Origin: an uncultured Prevotella sp.
GTDB taxonomy: Bacteria > Bacteroidota > Bacteroidia > Bacteroidales > Bacteroidaceae
Reading direction: 5' to 3'
DNA length: 6,124 nucleotides
Assembly (NCBI GenBank): GCA_934196725.1
Contig: CAKPWR010000096.1
Coordinates: forward strand, 1 to 6,124
Below the pieces are notes generated by a model that was not told the DNA's origin, did not search any database, and saw nothing but the letters and a program-made list of their open reading frames with translations. This document shows positions 1 to 5,987 of the stretch, piece after piece. The first letter of the stretch is position 1; each line of letters begins with the position of its first letter. Made by a program: the position numbers and the translations under genes.

Positions 1-95
1 CCATCTGGCTTAGAGCTGAAAAGCTTGTTGTCGAGCCAGTACTGATACCATTTACTTTCCACTGCTTGTGGATCGTACTTACTTGCTAATTCCAT
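1..95 (-). CDS. valS: Valine--tRNA ligase, N-terminal fragment
   Basis: This is the 5' end of a leftward gene; only 31 codons plus two bases lie in the window. The reverse strand reads ATG at 95-93 and then an open frame to the window edge, starting MELASKYDP and continuing with [12 protein letters not shown] and SSKPDG. That string is what I recall for the N-terminus of Bacteroidota valyl-tRNA synthetases, just ahead of the first catalytic-core strand and the HIGH motif, which would lie outside the window. ValS is a cytoplasmic class I aminoacyl-tRNA synthetase that charges tRNA-Val. The gene is divergent from the ABC-F gene and shares a 169-bp control region with it. The start has no clear Shine-Dalgarno; the upstream minus-strand bases are A-rich (AAAAAGACATATTAAGA). 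The call rests on a short fragment, but the residue pattern is distinctive. Confidence 0.85.
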   Translation of the reverse strand, partial: MELASKYDPQAVESKWYQYWLDNKLFSSKPD

Positions 96-209
96 TCTTA
101 ATATGTCTTTTTAATTTTCTAATCTTTTTATCTTCGAAAACTGCCCCAAAAGTTACCGCAAACAATCAATTATACGATAAAATATGCAAGTTTCCTTAAA
201 AATACGGTG

Positions 210-217
210 CAAAGATA
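210..217 (-). promoter_or_regulatory. Predicted -7 element for valS (TATCTTTG)
   Basis: The minus strand reads TATCTTTG, a full match to the Bacteroidota primary sigma -7 consensus TAnnTTTG. Transcription would start about 5-8 bases further left (near 203), giving valS a leader of roughly 105-110 nt. No TTTG is seen at the expected -33 distance, so the promoter would depend mainly on its -7 motif. The motif is one arm of an inverted repeat whose other arm is the ABC-F promoter. Confidence 0.5.
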
Positions 218-239
218 CTACTTTTTGAGCGAAAATCAT

Positions 240-247
240 TATCTTTG
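240..247 (+). promoter_or_regulatory. Predicted -7 element for the ABC-F gene (TATCTTTG)
   Basis: TATCTTTG fully matches the Bacteroidota -7 consensus TAnnTTTG. The expected start point is around 252-255, only some 10-13 bases before the ATG at 265, so the mRNA leader would be very short. The nearest upstream TTTG (224-227) is only 12 bp away rather than the usual 19-21, so the -33 element is weak or absent. The -33 position of this promoter would fall over the valS -7 motif at 210-217, so the two promoters overlap. Confidence 0.5.
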
Positions 248-264
248 CATGAAAAAATTGCAGA

Positions 265-2094
265 ATGGCTAGTCAGATACCATATTTAGACGTACAAAAC
301 CTCACCAAACGATTTGGTGCGCAGGTTCTTTTTGATAAGATTTCCTTCTCTATCGCCGAAGGACAGAAGGTAGGACTCGTGGCACGTAATGGCACGGGAA
401 AGTCTACCTTGATGTCTGTTCTGATGGATAAGGAAGGACATGAAAGCGGTGATATCATCTATCGTCGCGATTTGAAGATAGGATATTTGGAGCAGTCTCC
501 TCAATTCGATCCAGAGGAGAGCGTGCTCGATGCATGTTTCAATCATGAGGGAGACCCGGAGAAGGTGCTCCGTGCCAAGCAGATCCTGACCCAGCTACAT
601 ATTACCAATATGGAGCAGCCGATGGGACAGCTTAGCGGAGGACAGCAGAAACGTGTTGCCCTGGCTAATGTGCTGATAGAGGAGCCCGATTTCCTGATGC
701 TCGATGAGCCAACCAACCACCTTGACCTGGAAATGATAGAATGGTTGGAGGGATACTTGAACAGAGGAAACAAGACCATCTTCATGGTTACCCACGACCG
801 TTTCTTCCTGGACAAGGTGTGCAATACCATCCTGGAACTTGACGATAAGACGATTTATACCTATAGAGGCAATTATGCCTACTATCTGGAGAAACGTCAG
901 GAGCGCATGGATAATCTCCGGGCTGAAATTCAGCATTCCAAGAATCTCTACCGCAGGGAGCTTGACTGGATGCGCCGCCAGCCTCAGGCACGTGGTCATA
1001 AGGCAAAGTATCGTGAAGATGCTTTCTATGAACTGGAGAAGGTGGCTAAGCAGCGTATCGAAGACCGACAGGTGCGTCTGAAGGCTTCTACCGTATACAT
1101 CGGTTCCAAGATATTTGAATGTCAGTATGTAAGCAAGACTTTCGATGACCGTGGTAAGAAGAAGGTGATACTTGATAACTTCTATTACAACTTTGCCCGA
1201 TTCGAGAAGATGGGTATCGTGGGTAATAACGGAACGGGTAAGTCTACCTTCATCAAGATGCTCTTGGGTGAAGTTCAGCCGGACAGCGGTAAGTTTGACA
1301 TCGGTGAGACGGTTCGCTTCGGCTATTTCTCGCAGGAGGGATTGAAGTTCAAGGAAGACCAGAAGGTGATTGATGTCATTACCGAGATTGCCGATTATAT
1401 CGACTTGGGAAATGGCAAGCACATGACGGCTTCGCAGTTCCTGCAGTTCTTCCTCTTTACTCCAGAGGAACAGCACAACTACGTATATAAGTTGAGTGGA
1501 GGCGAGAAGCGCAAGCTCTATCTCTGTACGGTGCTGATGAGGAATCCTAACTTCCTGGTTCTCGATGAGCCTACCAACGACCTTGATATCCAGACACTCC
1601 AGGTGCTGGAGGAATACTTGCAGGATTTCGCCGGTTGCGTTATCGTAGTAAGTCACGACCGCTATTTCATGGACAAGGTAGTAGATCATCTTCTGGTGTT
1701 CAAGGGCGAGGGCGAGATACAGGATTTCCCTGGCAACTATACGCAATACCGTGACTGGAGCCGATTGCAGGAGAAGGATGAGGCAGAGAAAGCTGCGGCT
1801 GCTGCTAAAACTGCCAGCAGTAATGCTGCAGTAAATGATGGCGCCGGCACAGCCAAGCGGGACGCCAACTTTGAGAACAGGCGCAAGATGAGCTACAAGG
1901 AGAAGCGTGAATATGAACAGCTGACCCAGGAAATAGATAAGCTCACCGAAGAGCAGAAGAAGTTGGAGGAAGCTTTGTGCAGTGGAACGCTTTCGGTAGA
2001 TGAACTGACGGAAAAGAGCAAGCGACTGCCGGAAATCAAGGATGAACTTGATGAGAAGGAAATGAGATGGCTGGAATTGTCAGAGATGCTCTAG
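265..2094 (+). CDS. ABC-F family ATPase, Uup-like
   Basis: This 609-residue protein has two ABC ATPase domains in one chain and no membrane segments, which is the ABC-F layout of soluble, ribosome- or nucleic-acid-associated ATPases. Domain 1 has Walker A at 37-48 (with Ala40-Arg41 before NGTGKST), signature LSGGQQKR at 123-130, Walker B FLMLDEPTNHLD at 143-154 and a THD H-loop at 176-178. A charged, Arg-rich inter-domain linker spans about 190-275 and includes RRELDWMRRQPQARG (230-244). Domain 2 has Walker A GIVGNNGTGKST at 317-328, signature LSGGEKR at 410-416, Walker B FLVLDEPTNDLD at 430-441 and SHD at 463-465. Both catalytic glutamates (148 and 435) are present. An Ala-rich, low-complexity stretch (about 505-530) leads to a Lys/Glu-rich predicted coiled coil (about 538-609), the C-terminal domain typical of Uup. 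Uup members are linked to ribosome function and to branched DNA intermediates. Nothing specifically points to an antibiotic-resistance ABC-F. The start at 265 fits the family N-terminus. Confidence 0.9.
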   Translation: MASQIPYLDVQNLTKRFGAQVLFDKISFSIAEGQKVGLVARNGTGKSTLMSVLMDKEGHESGDIIYRRDLKIGYLEQSPQFDPEESVLDACFNHEGDPEKVLRAKQILTQLHITNMEQPMGQLSGGQQKRVALANVLIEEPDFLMLDEPTNHLDLEMIEWLEGYLNRGNKTIFMVTHDRFFLDKVCNTILELDDKTIYTYRGNYAYYLEKRQERMDNLRAEIQHSKNLYRRELDWMRRQPQARGHKAKYREDAFYELEKVAKQRIEDRQVRLKASTVYIGSKIFECQYVSKTFDDRGKKKVILDNFYYNFARFEKMGIVGNNGTGKSTFIKMLLGEVQPDSGKFDIGETVRFGYFSQEGLKFKEDQKVIDVITEIADYIDLGNGKHMTASQFLQFFLFTPEEQHNYVYKLSGGEKRKLYLCTVLMRNPNFLVLDEPTNDLDIQTLQVLEEYLQDFAGCVIVVSHDRYFMDKVVDHLLVFKGEGEIQDFPGNYTQYRDWSRLQEKDEAEKAAAAAKTASSNAAVNDGAGTAKRDANFENRRKMSYKEKREYEQLTQEIDKLTEEQKKLEEALCSGTLSVDELTEKSKRLPEIKDELDEKEMRWLELSEML

Positions 2095-2131
2095 ACATTG
2101 AACATTAGACTTTGAGGTTTGAACATTGAAC
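2090..2131. repeat. Degenerate heptanucleotide tandem array, consensus WTTGAAC
   Basis: Six consecutive 7-base units are in exact phase: TCTAGAC, ATTAGAC-like and ATTGAAC-like forms. In order they are TCTAGAC (2090-2096), ATTGAAC (2097-2103), ATTAGAC (2104-2110), TTTGAGG (2111-2117), TTTGAAC (2118-2124) and ATTGAAC (2125-2131). The first unit contains the TAG stop of the ABC-F gene (2092-2094). After 2131 the phase decays (TTTATGA). The array fills the start of the spacer before engB. There is no stem with a T tract, so it is not a convincing terminator. Confidence 0.7.
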
Positions 2132-2150
2132 TTTATGATTAGTTCGTTTG
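2118..2150 (+). promoter_or_regulatory. Candidate promoter for the engB cluster
   Basis: TTTG at 2118-2121 is followed by 21 bp and then TTCGTTTG at 2143-2150. This fits the Bacteroidota pattern TTTG-N19-21-TAnnTTTG with one mismatch (T for A at the second -7 base). The start would be near 2155-2158, giving a leader of about 35 nt before the ATG at 2191. The -33 TTTG is part of a heptamer unit. Read-through from the ABC-F gene is an alternative, since no terminator is visible in the spacer. Confidence 0.35.
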
Positions 2151-2190
2151 CTGACATTTAGTGATTAACATAATAATAGAAAACATAACG

Positions 2191-2796
2191 ATGGAAATTA
2201 AGAAATCAGAATTTACAATATCTGCTCCACGAGTGAGCATGTGTCCTAAGGATAATAAGGCGGAGTATGCCTTTATCGGTCGAAGCAATGTGGGTAAGTC
2301 TAGTCTTATCAATATGCTTTGCAATCATAAAGGTTTAGCAAAAACTTCAGCCACACCGGGTAAGACGTTGCTTATCAATCACTTCATTATCAATAATGAA
2401 TGGTATCTTGTAGACCTTCCCGGCTATGGATTTGCTAAGCGTTCCAAGACTGTTCAGAAGCAGTTGGAGCAGATGATCAGCAGTTATATCCTTCAGCGTC
2501 CTCAGTTGGCAAACGTTTTTGTTCTTATCGACGTGCGCCATGACCAGCAGAAGATTGACCGTGAATTCGTAGACTGGTTGGGCGAAAGCAATGTGCCATT
2601 CTGTATCGTTTTCACCAAGGCTGACAAGCTGGGACCGGTAAAGGCTCGTATGAATGCCGAGAAATGGATGCATGCATTGGAAGATCGCTGGGAAGAGCTT
2701 CCTCCTTACTTCATTACTAGTAGTGAGAAAAAGATGGGACGCGACGAAGTACTCGATTATATTGACGAGATCAACAAGTCGCTTGCTGGAGAATAA
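2191..2796 (+). CDS. engB: Ribosome biogenesis GTP-binding protein EngB/YsxC
   Basis: This 201-residue single-domain TRAFAC GTPase belongs to the EngB/YihA/YsxC family, which is needed for late 50S ribosomal subunit assembly in the cytoplasm. All G motifs are visible: G1 GRSNVGKS (30-37), G2 around Thr55 in the family-typical TPGKT (55-59), G3 DLPG (75-78) followed by YGFAKR, G4 TKAD (142-145) and G5 TSS (176-178). The length is normal for the family. I chose the ATG at 2191: the protein then begins MEIKKSEF, matching the Bacteroidota family N-terminus. A GTG at 2161 in the same frame would add ten residues ([10 protein letters not shown]) that lack family character and come from AT-rich leader sequence. 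The gene heads a tightly spaced co-directional cluster, with 15 bp to the oxidoreductase. Confidence 0.93.
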   Translation: MEIKKSEFTISAPRVSMCPKDNKAEYAFIGRSNVGKSSLINMLCNHKGLAKTSATPGKTLLINHFIINNEWYLVDLPGYGFAKRSKTVQKQLEQMISSYILQRPQLANVFVLIDVRHDQQKIDREFVDWLGESNVPFCIVFTKADKLGPVKARMNAEKWMHALEDRWEELPPYFITSSEKKMGRDEVLDYIDEINKSLAGE

Positions 2797-2811
2797 AAAT
2801 CATCGAAACGT

Positions 2812-3795
2812 ATGAAACAGATCAATTGGGGATTTATCGGCTGCGGAGAAGTAACCGAAAAGAAGAGCGGACCGGCCTTCAATGAGGTGGAAGGTTCGCA
2901 GGTCGTGGCTGTGATGAGCCGTAGCGAGAACAAGGCTCGTAGTTATGCTGAGCGTCATCATATCCGTAAATGGTATACGGATGCCCAGGAATTGATAGAC
3001 GACCCTGATGTGAATGCCATCTATATCGCTACGCCACCATCGTCTCATGCCACCTTTGCCATTATGGCGATGCGTGCAGGCAAGCCTGTTTATATAGAAA
3101 AGCCATTGGCAGCAAGCTATAACGACTGTATCCGTATCAACCGTATCAGTGAGCAGACCGGTGTTCCTTGCTTTGTGGCATATTATCGTCGTTATCTTCC
3201 TTATTTCCAGAAAGTGAAGGAGATCATAGAAAACGGTACTATCGGTAAGGTAATCAATGTTCAGATAAGGTTCTCTGTGCCTCCTCGTGACCTTGACTAT
3301 AAAAACGAAAAGGAATTGCCTTGGAGATTGCAGCCGGATATTGCAGGTGGAGGTTATTTCTATGATTTGGCCCCACACCAGATTGATTTGTTGCAGAATA
3401 TTTTCGGTGTTATTACTCGTGCACATGGTTATCCTGCCAATCGTGCTCATCTCTACAAGGCTGAGGATACCGTTTCGGCTTGTTTCTTCTTCGAAAATGG
3501 GGTTACGGGTAGTGGTAGCTGGTGCTTTGTGGGACACGAAAGTGCAAAGGAAGACCGTATCGAGATTATCGGTGATAAAGGTTCCTTGTCTTTTTCGGTA
3601 TTTACATACGAACCAATTGTTCTCATCACCAGTGAAGGAAAGCAGAGTATTACCGTACCAAATCCTTCCTATGTGCAGTTGCCGATGATCAAGCATGTCA
3701 TAGAGCATTTGCAGGGCATCGGGCATTGCGACTGTACGAGTATCTCGGCTACACCGGTTAACTGGGTGTTAGACCGTGTTTTGTGGAAGAATTAG
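2812..3795 (+). CDS. Gfo/Idh/MocA family oxidoreductase
   Basis: This 327-residue, predicted cytoplasmic NAD(P)-dependent oxidoreductase has the family's two-part build. The N-terminal Rossmann fold has the dinucleotide motif GFIGCGEV (7-14), the strand-end motif ATPPSSH (73-79) and EKP (96-98), whose Lys97 is the expected catalytic or cofactor-contacting lysine. The C-terminal alpha/beta domain has GGGYFYDLAPHQIDLL (179-194), where Asp185 and His189 fit the conserved active-site positions. The YYRRYLP segment (124-130) probably lines the substrate pocket. Members oxidise or reduce sugars, inositols and related polyols, but the substrate cannot be read from the sequence. The length is normal, though the C-terminus is short. 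There are 15 bp to engB upstream and 23 bp to the DUF4421 gene downstream, with no terminator seen, so co-transcription is likely. A sugar-modifying role linked to the envelope genes downstream is possible but is inference only. Confidence 0.88.
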   Translation: MKQINWGFIGCGEVTEKKSGPAFNEVEGSQVVAVMSRSENKARSYAERHHIRKWYTDAQELIDDPDVNAIYIATPPSSHATFAIMAMRAGKPVYIEKPLAASYNDCIRINRISEQTGVPCFVAYYRRYLPYFQKVKEIIENGTIGKVINVQIRFSVPPRDLDYKNEKELPWRLQPDIAGGGYFYDLAPHQIDLLQNIFGVITRAHGYPANRAHLYKAEDTVSACFFFENGVTGSGSWCFVGHESAKEDRIEIIGDKGSLSFSVFTYEPIVLITSEGKQSITVPNPSYVQLPMIKHVIEHLQGIGHCDCTSISATPVNWVLDRVLWKN

Positions 3796-3818
3796 ACTTA
3801 AAATAAAAAAGTCTCTGT

Positions 3819-5042
3819 ATGAGAAAAAAATGTTTTTTGTGGATGATGATAACCTTTTTTCTGCTGCCTGTAGGGGCAGCAGAAGAGGAATCTTTGTCTG
3901 CAAAAGGCAAGGAAAAGAGGGCAGAGGTAGCTGATACACTTTTTGTACGCCATCTTTTCAATTCTACCATGTTTAAGCACAACTCCACGGATAGCCTGAC
4001 AAGAGCCCGTCATAAGCGGACTTTCTTTCATCAGGTGGGCAATGTCTTTACCCGCTTTTTCCGGGAATTCAATACCACCGATTCTTCCTATATCGAAGAC
4101 CAGCATTACAACTATACGGTAATGCTGCAGAATACGAATACCTACGAGATTTATACCTTGCGCAACAAGGAGGGACAGAGCATTACCTTTGCCCCTGACC
4201 CTTCCTGGCGATTAGGTCCGTATCTGGGATGGCGATGGGTATTCCTGGGTTATACTTTCGACTTGAAACATATCAATGCCAAGGACAGTCATACCAATAA
4301 GAAAGAGTTTGACTTGAGTCTCTACAGCAGTCTGCTGGGTGTTGATCTCTTCTGGCGTCAGACGGGTAATGATTATCATGTAAGGCGCATGAATCTGGGA
4401 GAACATATCAACTGTGATGCGATGAGAAAGGCGCCTTTCGGGGGATTTAAATCGAGTATCAAGGGACTCAACCTTTACTACATCTTTAATCATCGAAGAT
4501 TCTCTTATCCAGCTGCTTATGCGCAGAGTACCGTGCAGCGCAGAAGTGCAGGTTCCATGCTCCTTGGCATCGGATATACCCAACATAAACTGGAAGTGGA
4601 TTGGGACAAGCTCACCCAGCTCGTAGATGAGCGTTTGAACCAGGGCGTTCCTCCCGAAGAGCAGGCTAAGATAGACAGTAGCCTGATGTTTTCGCAGGTG
4701 AAGTATAGTGATATCAATGTAAGTTGTGGCTATGCTTATAACTGGGTGTTCGCCAAGAATTGGCTTTTCAATGCCTCGCTCTCGGTGGGGCTTGCCTACA
4801 ACCAGTCTACCTCGGATACCGAAAGTGAACATTTCGACATCAAGAACTTCCGTTTCAGGAATGTCAATCTGGATGGTATAGGAAGATTTGGAGTAGTATG
4901 GAACAATACCCGATGGTATGCGGGCATGAGTACCATTATCCATTCTTATAATTATAGAAAATCTCAGTTTTCTACCAATAATTCCTTCGGTTCGGTCAAT
5001 CTGTATTTCGGAGTTAATTTTGGAAGAAAACGTAATCATTAA
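3819..5042 (+). CDS. DUF4421 family protein, predicted outer-membrane beta-barrel
   Basis: This 407-residue protein begins with a clear signal peptide: RKK at 2-4, a hydrophobic core at about 5-18 (FLWMMITFFLLPVG) and likely cleavage near residue 20-21 (GA/AEEE). There is no lipobox; Cys5 lies within the signal. The mature protein has many alternating aromatic/polar segments typical of outer-membrane strands, for example GPYLGWRWVFLGYTFDL (133-149), GLNLYYIFNHRRF (216-228), INVSCGYAYNWVF (299-311), LFNASLSVGLAYN (316-328) and SVNLYFGVNFGRK (392-404). The segment RRFSYPAAYAQS with QRRSAGS (226-246) is what I associate with DUF4421, an uncharacterised family known mainly from Bacteroidota. No enzyme motif is visible. 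An A7 run and a T6 run lie in codons 2-7. The 12-bp gap to the DUF1460 gene suggests paired expression. The barrel topology is inferred from composition; the family call is by memory. Confidence 0.75.
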   Translation: MRKKCFLWMMITFFLLPVGAAEEESLSAKGKEKRAEVADTLFVRHLFNSTMFKHNSTDSLTRARHKRTFFHQVGNVFTRFFREFNTTDSSYIEDQHYNYTVMLQNTNTYEIYTLRNKEGQSITFAPDPSWRLGPYLGWRWVFLGYTFDLKHINAKDSHTNKKEFDLSLYSSLLGVDLFWRQTGNDYHVRRMNLGEHINCDAMRKAPFGGFKSSIKGLNLYYIFNHRRFSYPAAYAQSTVQRRSAGSMLLGIGYTQHKLEVDWDKLTQLVDERLNQGVPPEEQAKIDSSLMFSQVKYSDINVSCGYAYNWVFAKNWLFNASLSVGLAYNQSTSDTESEHFDIKNFRFRNVNLDGIGRFGVVWNNTRWYAGMSTIIHSYNYRKSQFSTNNSFGSVNLYFGVNFGRKRNH

Positions 5043-5054
5043 AACTGTAGGAAG

Positions 5055-5915
5055 ATGAAAATTCTAAAGAGAATATCTGTTTTAGTTTTGGCTGTCTTGT
5101 CGTTGATGCCATCTATGGCAAAGAGTGGTGTTGGGTATCAGCGCCAGGACAGTATTCGTATCGTCAACTTGTTGAAGCAGGCAAAAGCCTTGAAGACGAA
5201 ACCTGCCAACTGGATGCTGTGGTTTGGCAAGCAGTTTGTGGGGATTCCATACGTTGGAGGTACCTTGGATAGGACAAAGGAAGAGGTTCTCATCGTGAAT
5301 ACACGTGAACTCGACTGTACCACCTATGTAGAGATGCTGACTGCCCTGACGATGTGCGCCCAGAAGCATGAAACCTCCTTTGCCTCCTTCTGCGAACATT
5401 TGAAACACGTGAGATATGTAGGCGGGGAAGTATCTTATGTGAAGCGCCAGCATTATTTTACCATTTGGATGGACGATAATGAAAAGGAGGGTATTGTCAG
5501 AAACATCGCTCCTAATCCACCTTTTACAGCCATCCAGACCGTCAATGTCAACTGGATGTCTACTCATACATCGAGCTATAAGATGCTTTCTGCTCATCCT
5601 GAGTGGAAAGCTGGCATTCGCCAGTTGGAGCAGAGCGTAAACGGGAAGAAATACCGTTATGTTCCCAAGTCGACCATTGCCAATAACCAGATATTCAGAA
5701 AGGCTATCCATGACGGTGACATCATCGTGATTGTTACCAACAAGAAAGGATTGGACACCACGCATATCGGTCTGGCTTCCTGGCACAAGGACGGACTCCA
5801 CCTGCTCAATGCGAGCAGTATACATAAAAAAGTAATAGACGAACCGATGACTCTGTATACCTATATGCAGAAACATCCGGTGCAGATTGGCATCCGGGTG
5901 TGTAGGGTGCTGTAA
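5055..5915 (+). CDS. DUF1460 family, N-acetylmuramoyl-L-alanine amidase-like (NlpC/P60 fold) secreted protein
   Basis: This 286-residue protein has a signal peptide (KILKR, a hydrophobic core at about 8-18, likely cleavage after SMA at 20-22), which places it in the periplasm. The body matches the DUF1460 (amidase-like) family, whose solved members have an NlpC/P60-type cysteine-peptidase fold and are thought to cut peptidoglycan or its fragments. The nucleophile is probably Cys88 in LDCTTYVE (86-93). The catalytic His is probably His237 in TTHIGLA (235-241), with Asn252 in LLNASS (250-255) a candidate third residue. The IPYVGGTLD segment (64-72) is the usual lead-in to the Cys. Length and motif order are intact, so the enzyme looks functional, but the bond cleaved is not known. 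It lies 12 bp after the DUF4421 gene; the bases just before the ATG (AGGAAG) look SD-like but touch the start codon, too close for a classical site. Confidence 0.85.
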   Translation: MKILKRISVLVLAVLSLMPSMAKSGVGYQRQDSIRIVNLLKQAKALKTKPANWMLWFGKQFVGIPYVGGTLDRTKEEVLIVNTRELDCTTYVEMLTALTMCAQKHETSFASFCEHLKHVRYVGGEVSYVKRQHYFTIWMDDNEKEGIVRNIAPNPPFTAIQTVNVNWMSTHTSSYKMLSAHPEWKAGIRQLEQSVNGKKYRYVPKSTIANNQIFRKAIHDGDIIVIVTNKKGLDTTHIGLASWHKDGLHLLNASSIHKKVIDEPMTLYTYMQKHPVQIGIRVCRVL

Positions 5916-5916
5916 T

Positions 5917-5933
5917 TTGGCACGCTATTTGTA
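5917..5933 (+). promoter_or_regulatory. Predicted sigma-54 (RpoN) -24/-12 promoter for htpG
   Basis: TTGGCACG at 5917-5924, four bases (CTAT), then TTGTA at 5929-5933 fits the sigma-54 consensus YTGGCACG-N4-TTGCW. The 10-bp spacing between the -24 GG (5919-5920) and the -12 dinucleotide (5931-5932) is exact. The only deviation is GT for GC at -12. The start would be near 5944, leaving a leader of about 43 nt, A/T-rich and unstructured. The site begins two bases after the DUF1460 stop codon, so any upstream activator site would have to lie inside that gene. No good TAnnTTTG motif is seen in the same gap. Confidence 0.55.
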
Positions 5934-5987
5934 TAAGCCATAGCAAACATAAAAAATAAAATAATAACATTTAAAGATATAATAACT

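Larger units (their letters stand above)
208..249. repeat. Inverted repeat carrying the two divergent -7 motifs
   Basis: TGCAAAGATA at 208-217 and TATCTTTGCA at 240-249 are perfect 10-bp inverted copies separated by 22 bp. Each arm holds one outward-facing promoter -7 motif, which is enough to explain the symmetry. A shared dimeric regulator site is possible but not needed. Confidence 0.6.

Noticed and set aside
249..272. Seven-codon micro-ORF (MKKLQNG) overlapping the ABC-F start, considered as a regulatory leader peptide
   Set aside because: Its ATG overlaps the end of the predicted -7 region and would lie upstream of the transcript start.
595..1746. Long minus-strand open frame (383 codons) opposite the ABC-F gene
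   Set aside because: It is the mirror of a strongly recognised ABC-F gene, with no domain pattern of its own; long antisense frames are common opposite such coding sequence.
265..2094. Antibiotic-resistance ABC-F (Lsa/Msr/Vga-like)
   Set aside because: The C-terminal coiled coil and linker pattern fit the housekeeping Uup-like group, and the setting next to valS and engB is core genome.
2161..2190. Upstream GTG start for engB adding ten residues
   Set aside because: The extra residues are encoded by AT-rich leader sequence and are absent from the family N-terminus I know; the ATG at 2191 fits better.
2800..3726. Minus-strand open frame (308 codons) opposite the oxidoreductase gene
   Set aside because: The plus strand has clear Gfo/Idh/MocA motifs through the same region; the antisense product has no recognisable fold or signal.
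3794..3814. Possible terminator or hairpin AGACT...AGTCT between the oxidoreductase and DUF4421 genes
   Set aside because: The stem is only 5 bp with a long A-rich loop and no T tract.
4212..5039. Minus-strand open frame (275 codons) opposite the DUF4421 gene, and a similar one at 5082-5876 opposite DUF1460
   Set aside because: Both shadow plus-strand genes with signal peptides and family motifs; neither has recognisable homology.
5924..5944. Inverted repeat GCTAT-N11-ATAGC across the -12 element, considered as an operator; also GTGC/GCAC at 5907-5923 as a terminator
   Set aside because: The arms are only 4-5 bp, within chance expectation, and there is no T run after either.
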